From positions 73,109 through 137,108 of the forward strand of contig NZ_BSPP01000008.1 in the NCBI RefSeq assembly GCF_030161095.1: a DNA stretch of 64,000 nt, given 5' to 3'. The stretch's first letter is position 1, and the number at the start of each line of letters is the position of its first letter. Positions 26,457-34,751 of the stretch are shown in pieces. This stretch comes from Cypionkella aquatica (lineage in GTDB: Bacteria; Pseudomonadota; Alphaproteobacteria; Rhodobacterales; Rhodobacteraceae). The translations under genes and the position numbers were made by a program. The notes beneath the pieces were generated by a model, which did no database searches, was not told the origin of the DNA, and saw nothing but the letters and a program-made list of their open reading frames with translations.

Positions 26457-26591
26457 ATGGACGATCACAAGCAAGGCAGCATGGATATTCGCGTGCAGCA
26501 AAAGACCTTTGACGGCTTTATCCGCATGTCGGTCTGGGGTGCTGCGATCTCGGTTGCCATTCTGATCTTTATGGCGCTGACCAACGCCTGA
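26457..26591 (+). CDS. aa3-type cytochrome c oxidase subunit IV
   Basis: A 44-residue single-helix membrane protein: a short polar head with MDIRVQQKTFDGFIR followed by one transmembrane helix (VWGAAISVAILIFMALTNA). This is the small subunit IV found in the aa3 oxidases of Paracoccus and Rhodobacter; it is not needed for catalysis. GGAAAGGAC precedes the ATG at 26457. The main oxidase genes (ctaC, ctaD, ctaE) are not in the window, so this subunit is encoded apart from them. Confidence 0.88.
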   Translation: MDDHKQGSMDIRVQQKTFDGFIRMSVWGAAISVAILIFMALTNA

Positions 26592-26630
26592 TCCTATCAA
26601 ACGCCTGATCTTTAGCGCCGGAACCCAACA

Positions 26631-27251
26631 ATGACCTTCAAAGCCTTTGCCGTTCTGGCGCTTTTCGCGCTGTCTGCCTGTGCAGGCGACAACAAATGGG
26701 CGACCGATGCCCAGATGGCGGCCCCTGCGGCGCATTTTGTGGCCGAAGCGCCGCGCACCATCACGTTGTTTACGGTGCAAAGCACGCGCAACGGCTCTGG
26801 TGCCCATTCCGGGCTGTTGATCAACGCCTCGGAACAGGTGATGTTTGATCCGGCGGGCACTTGGTATCACCCCTATCTGCCCGAGCGTGGCGATGTGCAC
26901 TATGGCATCAGCCCGCGGATGATCAGCTATTACATCGACTATCACGCGCGTGAGACGTTCAATGTTGTCGAGCAAACCGTGGTGGTTTCGCCCGAAGTGG
27001 CCGAGTTGATCAAGCAGCGCGCCGAGGCCTATGGCTCGGTTCCCAAGGCGCAATGCGCCCATTCGATTTCGTCTATCCTGAACGGCGTGCCGGGGTTTGA
27101 GGCGATCAGCGGCACTTGGTATCCCAACAAGCTGATGCGCGAGTTTGGCAGCCTGCCGGGGGTGACTCGCAAGGTGATCACCGACACTGATTCCGACAAG
27201 AACCACGGTGTGCTGATGCGGCAGACCTCGGACAATCCGCAGACCAACTGA
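26631..27251 (+). CDS. Lipoprotein with possible permuted papain-like (NlpC/LRAT-type) fold
   Basis: A 206-residue protein with lipobox LSAC (Cys17). The order of conserved-looking residues is GAHSGLLIN, then FDPAGTW, then AQCAHSISSIL. A His near the N-terminus followed by a Cys at the head of a later helix is the order seen in circularly permuted NlpC/P60 (LRAT/YiiX-type) hydrolases, which act on lipids or cell-wall peptides. I cannot confirm this without a structure prediction. It stands between the coxIV gene and azlD, which converges on it with only 21 bp between stops. Confidence 0.7.
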   Translation: MTFKAFAVLALFALSACAGDNKWATDAQMAAPAAHFVAEAPRTITLFTVQSTRNGSGAHSGLLINASEQVMFDPAGTWYHPYLPERGDVHYGISPRMISYYIDYHARETFNVVEQTVVVSPEVAELIKQRAEAYGSVPKAQCAHSISSILNGVPGFEAISGTWYPNKLMREFGSLPGVTRKVITDTDSDKNHGVLMRQTSDNPQTN

Positions 27252-27272
27252 CCCTGCGGGAGTTGGCGTCAG

Positions 27273-27596
27273 TTACAGCAGAAACGGCACGCCCAGCAGC
27301 GTGACGACCCCGGCAAGCGCGGCAAAGATCATTTGCCGCGACGCCAGCCCGACCACAACCGTCACCGTGGCTGCCAACAGGCGCGCGGCATCGGGCGCAC
27401 CAATGGTCGCGGCGGGCCACAGCACGGCGGGGGCGACCAAGGCAGGCAGCACCGCCACCGCCGTATAGCGCAAGCTGCGCTGCAACCAGCCCGGCAGCGC
27501 GTGATTGCCCAGCAGGCCCAGAAACGAAAACCGGATCGCATAGGTGGCAAGGCCCAGCACGACAACCACGGTCCAGAACTGTGTGCGGTCAATCAT
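27273..27596 (-). CDS. azlD: Branched-chain amino acid exporter small subunit
   Basis: A 107-residue protein with four hydrophobic helices: LGLATYAIRFSFLGLLG is the typical AzlD opening and the C-terminus is ALAGVVTLLGVPFLL. AzlD (YgaH family) pairs with AzlC (YgaZ) to export branched-chain amino acids or their analogues. Its ATG overlaps the azlC stop by 4 nt. No regulator gene (Lrp/AzlB) is adjacent. Confidence 0.92.
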   Translation of the reverse strand: MIDRTQFWTVVVVLGLATYAIRFSFLGLLGNHALPGWLQRSLRYTAVAVLPALVAPAVLWPAATIGAPDAARLLAATVTVVVGLASRQMIFAALAGVVTLLGVPFLL

Positions 27597-28339
27597 GCGC
27601 CTGTCCTTTGTTGTGGCGGCAGTTTCTGGGCGGCTTTCTCGCGCCAGTATTCCAACGCCGCCCCAGCCGCCATGCCGATGCTCGCGCCAACCAGCAGGCC
27701 GGTGCCATAGGGCAGCACCGTCAAAGCCAAAGTCAGCACCACCGAAAGCCCCGCTGCCAGCGCATGCGGCCAGCTGCGGATCATCGGCGCGGTCATCGCC
27801 AGAAACGCAATCGGCACCGCGAAATCCAGCGCATATTCGGGCGGAATGGCGCGGCCCGCCAAAGCGCCCGCCACGGTCGACCCTAGCCAAAGCGGCAGCA
27901 CTGGCGTCACTGCCCCGAAGAAATACGCGGTTTTCTCGGCCAAGGTCATGTTGGGGCGCTTGTCATATTCGGCCACCGACAAGGCAAAACTTTGATCCAC
28001 CAGAAGATAGGCCATCACGGCACGGATGCCCAAAGGGGCAGCCCCCAGATGCGGCGCGAGGGTCACCGAATACATCAGCATGCGCAGATTGACCGCAAGT
28101 GAGGTTGCCAAGATCACCAGCATCGGCGCTTGATCCTGCAACAGATGCAGGGCCGCGAATTGCGAGGCCCCCGCAAAGACGCTCACAGAAAATGCCAGGA
28201 TTTCATAAAGTTGCAGGCCCGCCTCAGAGGCAAGCAGGCCAAACAGCATCGCGAATGGCACGATCACCACCGCAAAGGGCAGGGCCGCGCGCACACCGCG
28301 CAGGTAGCTGTCACGCGCAGGGTTGGCGGGGGCAGACAT
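27593..28339 (-). CDS. azlC: Branched-chain amino acid exporter large subunit
   Basis: A 248-residue membrane protein. Typical AzlC/YgaZ features are the opening GVRAALPFAVVIVPFAMLFG, FSVSVFAGASQFAAL, and NLRMLMYSVTLAPHL. About seven to eight helices are visible. It acts with AzlD to export branched-chain amino acids. The start ATG at 28339 faces the divergent mobA gene across 80 bp. Confidence 0.94.
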   Translation of the reverse strand: MSAPANPARDSYLRGVRAALPFAVVIVPFAMLFGLLASEAGLQLYEILAFSVSVFAGASQFAALHLLQDQAPMLVILATSLAVNLRMLMYSVTLAPHLGAAPLGIRAVMAYLLVDQSFALSVAEYDKRPNMTLAEKTAYFFGAVTPVLPLWLGSTVAGALAGRAIPPEYALDFAVPIAFLAMTAPMIRSWPHALAAGLSVVLTLALTVLPYGTGLLVGASIGMAAGAALEYWREKAAQKLPPQQRTGA

Positions 28340-28419
28340 CGCACCTCGGGGGCTGGGGTGGCTTTACGCCGGATGCGGAACGGCTTAGGCCTTTGCGCAA
28401 GGGATTTGAAGGGGGCAAG

Positions 28420-29007
28420 GTGCGGATTTTCGGGGTCATTCTGGCGGGGGGCGCGGGCAGCCGGATGGGGGCCGACAAGGCGCTGGTGCAACTGGCGGGG
28501 CAAAGCCTGCTGTCGCATGCGATTGCCCGGCTGGAGCCGCAGGTGGAACGGTTGGCAATCTCGGCCAATGGCGATCCGGCGCGGCTGGCGGGCTATGGTC
28601 TGCCGATCCTGCCGGATGCGGTGGCGCTGGGGCCGCTGTCGGGGGTGCTGGCGGGTTTGCGATGGGCAGCACCGCTGGGCGCGACGGCGGTGGTGACATT
28701 GGCCGTCGATACACCGTTTGCGCCGGGCGATCTGGTGCCGCAGCTGTGCCTTGCGGCCGAGACATCCCCCGAGGCTTTGGCGATCGCAACCGCCGCCAAG
28801 AATCATCCGACCTGCGCGATCTGGCCGGTGGCTTTGGCCGGGGCCTTGGCGGATTTTCTAAGCTCGGGGGCCAAAGCCCGGGTGCTGGGCTTTGCCGATC
28901 AACACCACGCCGCCCGCGCGCAGTTCCCAGACGAGGCCGCGTTTCAGAATCTGAACACTCCGGCTGATATCATCGCCGCCGAAGCCTTGATCAGGGCAGA
29001 ATCATGA
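28420..29007 (+). CDS. mobA: Molybdenum cofactor guanylyltransferase
   Basis: A 195-residue GTP transferase that attaches GMP to molybdopterin to make the bis-MGD cofactor of DMSO-reductase-type enzymes. The nucleotide-binding loop GVILAGGAGSRMGADKAL is at the very N-terminus, ALGPLSGVLAGL follows, and VDTPFAP holds the Mg-binding Asp. The GTG at 28420 follows an AGGGGGC Shine-Dalgarno and gives the usual MobA length. Its stop overlaps the mobB ATG (ATGA). It heads a four-gene overlapping unit. Confidence 0.94.
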   Translation: MRIFGVILAGGAGSRMGADKALVQLAGQSLLSHAIARLEPQVERLAISANGDPARLAGYGLPILPDAVALGPLSGVLAGLRWAAPLGATAVVTLAVDTPFAPGDLVPQLCLAAETSPEALAIATAAKNHPTCAIWPVALAGALADFLSSGAKARVLGFADQHHAARAQFPDEAAFQNLNTPADIIAAEALIRAES

Positions 29008-29513
29008 GAGTTTACGGCGTGATCGGCTGGAAGAACGCCGGCAAAACCAGCTTGATGGAGCGTCTGGTGGCCGAAATCACCCGGCGCGGTTTCACCGTAT
29101 CCACCGTCAAGCATGTGCATCATGATGTCGATCTTGACCAACCCGGCAAGGACAGCCATCGCCACCGGGCGGCAGGGGCATCCGAGGTGGTTCTGGCCTC
29201 GGCGCATCGCTTTGCCTTGATGCGCGAACATCGCGGGCGCGAGCCGGATCTGCCCGAGGTGCTGGCGCGGATGGCCCCGGTCGACCTGATTCTGGTCGAA
29301 GGCTACAAGCGCGATGCCCATGCCAAGATCGAGGTGTTTCGGCGCGAAGCCGGGCATGATCTGATCCAACCCGGCGATGCCTTGGTGCGCGCTGTGGCGA
29401 CCGATACCGCGCTGGAGCCGCTGCCGGTGCCGCTGCTGGATCTGAACAACACCGCCCAGATTGCCGATTTCATTCTGGCCGAAGTCGGTCTTGGGGCAGG
29501 CCTTGCGCTTTGA
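29004..29513 (+). CDS. mobB: Molybdopterin-guanine dinucleotide biosynthesis adaptor
   Basis: A 169-residue P-loop GTPase. YGVIGWKNAGKTSLMERL is the Walker A region, TVKHVHHDVDLDQPGKDS is the hallmark HD/H-rich switch, and LILVEGYKRDAHAKIEV is the Walker B/MobB signature. It stimulates MobA-dependent bis-MGD formation. Start and stop overlap its neighbours (ATGA with mobA; about 11 nt with the next frame), so the genes are translated together. Confidence 0.95.
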   Translation: MRVYGVIGWKNAGKTSLMERLVAEITRRGFTVSTVKHVHHDVDLDQPGKDSHRHRAAGASEVVLASAHRFALMREHRGREPDLPEVLARMAPVDLILVEGYKRDAHAKIEVFRREAGHDLIQPGDALVRAVATDTALEPLPVPLLDLNNTAQIADFILAEVGLGAGLAL

Positions 29514-30387
29514 CCGAGTGATCATCGCGGATTGGTCCGCCGCCTCGGCAAGGACACCTGCGCGCCCCTCGGCAGATGCGATCTGGCTGGGCAGCATCGA
29601 TGCAACCAGCGCGCAGAGCAGCTATCACCGCAGCCGCGCCGATGCCGAAGCGGCACTGGTTGCAGCGATCAAGCGCGCCGTAGCAGGCGGGGATTCCTTG
29701 CTGATCGGTTGTGATTTCCCGATGGGCTATCCGAAAGGCTTCGCGGCCCGGCTGACGGGTGTGGCGCGCGCCAGCAGTGTCTGGGCTTGGCTCGCCCGCC
29801 AGATCAAAGATGGCGCAGACAATCGCAACAACCGCTTTGAGGTGGCCGCCGCCATCAACCGCCACTTTGCCGCAGCGGCCTCCCCTGCCCCATTCTCATC
29901 TAGCCCATCCTCCTCTGGCCCGTTCTGGGGCCGCCCCGCCCAGTTGAACCTGCCCGACCTGCCCGCGACAAAATCCATCACTTACAAAGCCCTCGGCCTG
30001 TCCGAACGCCGAGACGTCGAAGCGATCATCCCGCGCGCGCAACCGGTGTGGAAGCTCTACACCACCGGGGCTGCGGGCAGTCAGGGCCTGATCGGGCAAC
30101 CGATGATCCACCGGCTGTCGCACCTCCCGCATGTCGCGGTCTGGCCGTTTGACCCACCCGCCCAGATCACCTTGGCCGAGGTTTATCCCTCGCTGATCGC
30201 AAGCGCGGTCGCCGCCGACCCGGGCGCGATCAAAGACGAGGCCCAGGTCCGCCTGCTGGCAAAGGCGCTGTTCACCCTGTCGCAGCGCGGGCAGTTGGGG
30301 GCCTTGCTGGACGCCCCGGCCTGCGCGGAAGAAGGCTGGATTCTGGGGGCGGCCCAGATCGACCTGCTGCAGGCGGCGCTGCGATGA
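29503..30387 (+). CDS. Conserved protein of unknown function in the mobAB cluster
   Basis: A roughly 294-residue soluble protein starting at TTG 29503, inside the mobB end, or possibly GTG 29518. The N-terminus FDRVIIADWSAASA has an Asp-Trp-Ser motif on a predicted first strand. It is followed by AIWLGSID and LIGCDFPMGYPKGF, giving D-then-D spacing reminiscent of DUF429/RNase-H-like folds. FEVAAAINRHF and IPRAQPVWKLYTTGAAGSQ are further conserved-looking blocks. Four overlapping genes (mobA, mobB, this, GNAT) suggest a link to molybdenum cofactor handling. I do not know a demonstrated function. Confidence 0.75.
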   Translation: MRFDRVIIADWSAASARTPARPSADAIWLGSIDATSAQSSYHRSRADAEAALVAAIKRAVAGGDSLLIGCDFPMGYPKGFAARLTGVARASSVWAWLARQIKDGADNRNNRFEVAAAINRHFAAAASPAPFSSSPSSSGPFWGRPAQLNLPDLPATKSITYKALGLSERRDVEAIIPRAQPVWKLYTTGAAGSQGLIGQPMIHRLSHLPHVAVWPFDPPAQITLAEVYPSLIASAVAADPGAIKDEAQVRLLAKALFTLSQRGQLGALLDAPACAEEGWILGAAQIDLLQAALR

Positions 30388-30962
30388 TCCATTATCAGCA
30401 TGGCCTGCCCGAACATCTGCGCCCACAGGCGGTGGCGCTGTACTGGCACGCCTTTGGCGGCAAACTGGGCACGGTGATGGGGCCCGCGCCAAAAGCCCTG
30501 CACTTTCTGACACGGGTGCTGCGCGCAAATCATGCCATTGTGGCGCTTGACGATGCAGGAAACCTGCTGGGCATGGCGGGTTTCAAAACCGCAGCCGGCA
30601 GTTTCGCGGGCGGCGAGATCGCCGATATTCGCCACGTCTATGGCAGCTTTGGTGCGGCTTGGCGGCTGCCGCTGCTGTGGATGCTCAGCGATGACGAACA
30701 GGCCCATTTCCTGCTCGACGGCATTTGTGTGGCACCAGCGGCGCGGGGCTTGGGGATCGGCAGTGCCCTGATGACCGCCATCGAAGCCGAGGCGCGGGCA
30801 CGCGGCTACGCTTCGGTGCGGCTGGATGTGATCGACAGCAACTGGCGCGCAAAGGCGCTGTATCAGCGGCTGGGCTACCGGGTGGCAAAGATACAAAACC
30901 TTGGCATGCTGCGCCATGCCTTCGGATTTCGTGCGGCCATCACCATGGTGAAAATGCTCTGA
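30384..30962 (+). CDS. GNAT-family N-acetyltransferase
   Basis: A 192-residue acetyltransferase. The acetyl-CoA loop is VAPAARGLGIGSALM (R/Q-x-x-G-x-G/A form), followed by LDVIDSNWRAKALYQRLGYRV, the usual motif B. Its ATG overlaps the preceding stop (ATGA). It ends a cluster with mobA and mobB; the substrate is unknown. A structured 3' element of the long form follows 61 bp after the stop, before a converging gene. Confidence 0.88.
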   Translation: MIHYQHGLPEHLRPQAVALYWHAFGGKLGTVMGPAPKALHFLTRVLRANHAIVALDDAGNLLGMAGFKTAAGSFAGGEIADIRHVYGSFGAAWRLPLLWMLSDDEQAHFLLDGICVAPAARGLGIGSALMTAIEAEARARGYASVRLDVIDSNWRAKALYQRLGYRVAKIQNLGMLRHAFGFRAAITMVKML

Positions 30963-31023
30963 ACACAGCGCTTGCCGAAACCGCGCCGCGGGGGTGACTT
31001 AAGCACCAAGGATGCGCGCGCAG

Positions 31024-31140
31024 TTGCTCTTTTTGAAATACTCCCGCGCGGAGCGCTTCTGCGACCACCCCGCAAAACCACGCCGCACATCATCCGCCGG
31101 CAGCGCCGCCAAGCGGGGGCTCGATGCCCCCCGAGGCGGC
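31024..31140 (+). repeat. Structured 3' element, long form, copy d
   Basis: TTGCTCTTTTTGAAATAC (31024-31041), then TCCCGCGC-GGA-GCGC, a variable middle, and the end hairpin GCCGCC-AAGC-GGGGGC-TCGAT-GCCCCC-CGA-GGCGGC (31105-31140). It is in sense to the GNAT gene and abuts the end of the converging gene at 31154. Relative to the copy at 57222-57336, the inner stem changes from GGTGGC/GCCACC to GGGGGC/GCCCCC, a compensatory change. Confidence 0.7.
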
Positions 31141-31153
31141 ACCCGGTTTCAGG

Positions 31154-32161
31154 TCAGTCGAACGTGCCTGTCACCCGGCCAAACAGCATGAACGCGCGGG
31201 CGGTGCGGGTTTCGGCAAGGTCTGACAGATCTTGGTCGCTGGCCACTTTCTCAAACTCGGAAAACACCCGGTCAAAGGTGCGCAGGAAATGATGCGCTGC
31301 GTCGCGGAACACCGGGTCTTCGCGCATCCGGCCTGCGGTCAGCGCAAGGGATGAGCGGTCGCGGATCCCGCCCAGGGCGGCGATGCCACGGCCACGTTCA
31401 CCGCTTGCGAATTTGCGCCACAGCTCTGGCCGCGCCCGGTCGGGCTTCAGATCATCCATGAAGATGCCTTCCTGGCTCAGCAGGGTCAGCACGTCTTGGG
31501 CGGCGCGGATCAGTTTGGCGACGTTGCGATCTTCCAGTGCCAGACGCAATGCGCGAAAGCCTTCCTTGTCGTCGGGGCTTTCGGGGAATTGCACAGCGCG
31601 GGTGAAATCCTGCACTGACAAGGGCGCGCGCAATGAGTCCGACGGGGTGCCCAGCGCGAGGCCCGGTTGTTCGGCCTCGGGTTGCAGTTGCGGGGCGACC
31701 AAGGCGGCCTTGCGATCCGCCGAAGGCACCGTCAGCCCCGCATCCCGGCGCGAGTTAAAGCTGGCGAGCGTGGTTTCGGTATGTTTGGTGGCGGCGGCGA
31801 TCTCATCCAGTTTCCGCTCGACCGAGGGGCGCATGCCGCCTTGCGGATTGGCCAGATAGGCCGCGCGCATCGCCTCGACGGTGGCTTGCAGCCGGGCCGA
31901 TTCGGCGCGCAAAATCTGGATCGAGCGCAGGGTGGTCACTGCCGCCCAGATCAGCGCCAAGGGCAAGAACACGGCCAGCAGGGTCAACACATAGCCAAGC
32001 AGACTCGATTCGACCGGCCCGGTCAGAAAATAGCCGCCAACTGCCACGACCCACAGCAGGCTCATTGCGGCAGCCACCCATTCGGTGGGCGTCACCGCAG
32101 CATCGGCAACAGCACGGGCGCGCGACGCCAGATTGCGGGGCGTTTCTTCGGGTTCAGACAT
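31154..32161 (-). CDS. Membrane protein of unknown function
   Basis: A 335-residue protein with two membrane helices near residues 28-48 (WVAAAMSLLWVVAVGGYFL) and 55-78 (LLGYVLTLLAVFLPLALIW), then a coiled-coil-like stretch (RSIQILRAESARLQATVEAM) and a helical C-terminal domain of about 150 residues (FTRAVQFPESPDDKEGFRAL onward). ATG at 32161 follows GGAAG. It lies after greA on the same strand, separated by a hairpin. I do not recognise a family; a membrane-anchored cytoplasmic helical scaffold is as far as the sequence goes. Confidence 0.75.
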   Translation of the reverse strand: MSEPEETPRNLASRARAVADAAVTPTEWVAAAMSLLWVVAVGGYFLTGPVESSLLGYVLTLLAVFLPLALIWAAVTTLRSIQILRAESARLQATVEAMRAAYLANPQGGMRPSVERKLDEIAAATKHTETTLASFNSRRDAGLTVPSADRKAALVAPQLQPEAEQPGLALGTPSDSLRAPLSVQDFTRAVQFPESPDDKEGFRALRLALEDRNVAKLIRAAQDVLTLLSQEGIFMDDLKPDRARPELWRKFASGERGRGIAALGGIRDRSSLALTAGRMREDPVFRDAAHHFLRTFDRVFSEFEKVASDQDLSDLAETRTARAFMLFGRVTGTFD

Positions 32162-32176
32162 AGGTTCTTCCATAAA

Positions 32177-32213
32177 GCAGTTCGGGCTTTGGCGAAACAA
32201 AAACCCGAACTGC
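32177..32213 (-). terminator. Hairpin between greA and the next gene
   Basis: On the minus strand GCAGTTCGGG and CCCGAACTGC form a perfect 10-bp stem around a 17-nt U-rich loop, followed by TTTAT. It ends only 15 nt before the ATG of the downstream gene, so it either terminates greA transcripts or sits as a stem directly upstream of that gene's ribosome binding site. Confidence 0.6.
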
Positions 32214-32271
32214 CAGAATGGGCCCGGGACAGACCGAGCCGCTTTCAGGTCAGCGTCAGATAGGTGCGGCG

Positions 32272-32742
32272 TCAGATGTAGCGGATGGCCAAAATCTCGT
32301 AGCCGCGCCGCCCGCCGGGGGTTTTCACCTCGACCGCATCGCCTTCATCCTTGCCGATCAGTGCGCGCGCCAACGGCGAGCGGATGTTGAGCATGTTGCG
32401 CTCGATATCAGCCTCGGGTTCGCCGACGATCTGATAGGTCTTTTCCTCGTCGGTTTCGTCATCCACCAAAGTCACCGTGGCGCCGAATTTGATCGTGCCA
32501 GAGAATTTGGTCGGGTCAATCACCTCTGCGAGGGAAATCAGCGCCTCAAGCTCTTTGACGCGGCCTTCGATGAAGCTCTGCTTTTCGCGGGCGGCGTGAT
32601 ATTCGGCGTTCTCGGACAGATCGCCATGCTCACGCGCCTCGGCAATGGCGCGGATCACGGCGGGGCGTTCCACCGATTTCAGCAGCTTTAATTCTTCATC
32701 CAAGGCGGTGAAACCGCGCCGGGTCATCGGGATTTTTTCCAT
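32272..32742 (-). CDS. greA: Transcription elongation factor GreA
   Basis: A 156-residue factor that rescues backtracked RNA polymerase by stimulating transcript cleavage. The N-terminal coiled coil has [20 protein letters not shown] and the tip acidic pair in [12 protein letters not shown]; the C-terminal FKBP-like domain has [11 protein letters not shown] and ISPLAR-like [13 protein letters not shown], then [11 protein letters not shown]. Length is exactly typical. The start at 32742 was chosen by homology. A 9-bp hairpin sits in the leader just upstream (32762-32795). Confidence 0.96.
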   Translation of the reverse strand: MEKIPMTRRGFTALDEELKLLKSVERPAVIRAIAEAREHGDLSENAEYHAAREKQSFIEGRVKELEALISLAEVIDPTKFSGTIKFGATVTLVDDETDEEKTYQIVGEPEADIERNMLNIRSPLARALIGKDEGDAVEVKTPGGRRGYEILAIRYI

Positions 32743-32761
32743 TTGTCTCTTCACGCAAATA

Positions 32762-32795
32762 ACAAGGTCACAGCCCGGAGGGGCCATGACCTTGT
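32762..32795 (-). promoter_or_regulatory. Leader hairpin upstream of greA
   Basis: On the minus strand ACAAGGTCA pairs perfectly with TGACCTTGT across a 16-nt loop that itself contains GGCCCC/GGGC, followed by TATTTGCG and the greA start 20 nt later. The shape is that of an attenuator or leader stem. E. coli greA is known to have a terminator in its leader that yields small RNAs (GraL); similarity of arrangement is an inference. Confidence 0.45.
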
Positions 32796-33014
32796 GCTAC
32801 TCTTGCCTCTACCTGAACCGAGCACGGCTGCGATTGCAAGGGGGAATGGCTGCAATCGGCGGCAGGCAGTCGCAGGTGAGGAAAAATCAGTCGCACATGA
32901 GAAATTTTCTTGCGCCAGAGCTGCGATATAGCCTTGGGATGTTGCGTCACGGTTGACCCTGCTTGTCGCTTCGGGCAATGACGCAGCAGCAATTTGCCAG
33001 GTCGGAGTTAAGAA

Positions 33015-34667
33015 ATGTCGCAGGAAATCGTGCGCGAGCAGATGGATTATGATGTGGTGATCGTCGGCGCGGGGCCTGCGGGTCTGTCTGCGGCGATCCG
33101 GCTGAAGCAGTTGGACAGCAATCTTAGCGTCGTGGTGCTGGAAAAGGGCTCGGAAGTCGGGGCGCATATCCTGTCGGGCGCGGTGTTGGACCCGGTGGGG
33201 CTGAACAAACTGATCCCCGATTGGAAGGCCAAGGGCGCGCCTTTGAACGTGCCAGTGGCCGAGGATAATTTCTATGTGCTGGGGCCAGCGGGCCAGATGC
33301 GCATTCCGAATTTCCCGATGCCACCGTTGATGAACAACCACGGCAATTACATCGTCTCGATGGCGAATGTCTGCCGTTGGATGGCCGAGCAGGCCGAGGG
33401 CTTGGGGGTCGAGATTTTTCCGGGCATGTCGTGTTCGGAACTGATCTACGGCGATAGGGGCGAAGTAAAAGGCGTGGTCGCGGGCGAGTTTGGCAAATTG
33501 GCCGACGGCACGCCGGGGCCAAGCTATGAGCCGGGGATGGTTCTGGCGGGGAAATATGTGTTCCTGTCGGAAGGCGTGCGCGGGTCTTTGGCCAAGGAAG
33601 TCATCGCCAAATATGATCTGTCGAAGGGGCACGAACCGCAGAAATTCGGCCTCGGCATGAAGGAAATCTGGCAGATTGATCCGGCCAAGCACAAGCTGGG
33701 CACCGTCACGCACACGATGGGCTGGCCTTTGGGGAGCAATGCGGGCGGCGGTAGCTTTATCTATCACCTTGAGAACAATCAGGTTTACGTGGGCTTTGTG
33801 GTTCACCTGAACTACAAGAACCCGCATCTTTACCCCTATATGGAATTCCAGCGCTTCAAGCATCATCCGATGGTGGCGGAGCTGCTGAAAGGCGGCAAAC
33901 GTGTGGCCTATGGCGCACGGGCGATTTCCGAGGGCGGCTGGCAGTCGATCCCGAAGATGGTCGCACCGGGTGTGGCGCTGCTGGGGTGCTCGGCAGGCTT
34001 GGTCAACGTGCCGCGCATCAAGGGCAACCACAATGCGATGCTGTCGGGGATTGACGCGGCAGAGGCGGCGTTTGTGGCGATCAGCGCTGGCCGTTCGGGC
34101 GATGAGTTGAGCGAATACGAAACCTTGGTGCGTGGTGGCCCGATCGCGGCTGACCTGAAAAAAGTGCGCAACGTCAAGCCTTTGTGGTCGAAGTTCGGGC
34201 TGCTGGCTTCGCTGTTGTTCGGCGGCGCGGATATGTGGGCGAATACCTTTGGCTTCACCATTCTGGGCACGTTGAAGCACGGCAAGAATGATGCGGAATC
34301 GACCGGGCTGGCGAAGGATTACGCGCCGATTGAGTATCCCAAGCCCGATGGCGTGTTGTCGTTTGACCGGCTGACCAATGTGGCGTTTTCGGCCACCAAC
34401 CACGATGAAAACCAGCCTGCGCATTTGAAACTGCGCGATGCCTCGATCCCGATCTCGGTCAACCTGCCGCTTTATAACGAACCGGCGCAGCGCTACTGCC
34501 CGGCGGGGGTTTATGAGGTGATTGCCGAGGCGGGCAAAGAGCCGCGGTTTCAGATCAATTTCCAGAATTGCGTGCATTGCAAGACTTGCGATATCAAAGA
34601 CCCGTCGCAGAACATCGTCTGGACCACGCCGATGGGCGGGGGCGGGCCGAATTACCCGAATATGTAA
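33015..34667 (+). CDS. Electron transfer flavoprotein:ubiquinone oxidoreductase
   Basis: A 550-residue inner-membrane-associated enzyme that passes electrons from ETF (fed by acyl-CoA and other dehydrogenases) to ubiquinone. FAD is bound by VIVGAGPAGLSAAIRLKQ; the ubiquinone-binding stretch lies near SAGLVNVPRIKGNHNAMLSG; the C-terminal ferredoxin-like domain has the 4Fe-4S cysteines in RYCPAGVYE and NCVHCKTCDIKDP and closes with GGGGPNYPNM. Length matches mitochondrial ETF-QO mature forms. GGAG precedes the ATG. It serves the two acyl-CoA dehydrogenases encoded in this window; etfAB are elsewhere. Confidence 0.96.
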   Translation: MSQEIVREQMDYDVVIVGAGPAGLSAAIRLKQLDSNLSVVVLEKGSEVGAHILSGAVLDPVGLNKLIPDWKAKGAPLNVPVAEDNFYVLGPAGQMRIPNFPMPPLMNNHGNYIVSMANVCRWMAEQAEGLGVEIFPGMSCSELIYGDRGEVKGVVAGEFGKLADGTPGPSYEPGMVLAGKYVFLSEGVRGSLAKEVIAKYDLSKGHEPQKFGLGMKEIWQIDPAKHKLGTVTHTMGWPLGSNAGGGSFIYHLENNQVYVGFVVHLNYKNPHLYPYMEFQRFKHHPMVAELLKGGKRVAYGARAISEGGWQSIPKMVAPGVALLGCSAGLVNVPRIKGNHNAMLSGIDAAEAAFVAISAGRSGDELSEYETLVRGGPIAADLKKVRNVKPLWSKFGLLASLLFGGADMWANTFGFTILGTLKHGKNDAESTGLAKDYAPIEYPKPDGVLSFDRLTNVAFSATNHDENQPAHLKLRDASIPISVNLPLYNEPAQRYCPAGVYEVIAEAGKEPRFQINFQNCVHCKTCDIKDPSQNIVWTTPMGGGGPNYPNM

Positions 34668-34689
34668 GCGCGATATGCCAATGCGGTTG

Positions 34690-34751
34690 GCCCCCGGATA
34701 TGTGATCTGACATTCTGCATCGCATCAGCGAAGATGCGCAGGGCCGGGGGC
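34690..34751 (+). other. Composite hairpin after the ETF-QO gene
   Basis: An outer 8-bp stem GCCCCCGG/CCGGGGGC (34690-34697/34744-34751) encloses an inner stem CTGC...GCATC/GATGC...GCAG (34715-34741) with a 3-nt bulge. Its last two bases are shared with the first arm of the next hairpin, so the two cannot fully form together. Confidence 0.5.

Noticed and set aside
32751-34577. 608-codon open frame on the minus strand opposite ETF-QO
   Set aside because: Antisense shadow of a well-defined enzyme, with the same Arg/His-rich composition.
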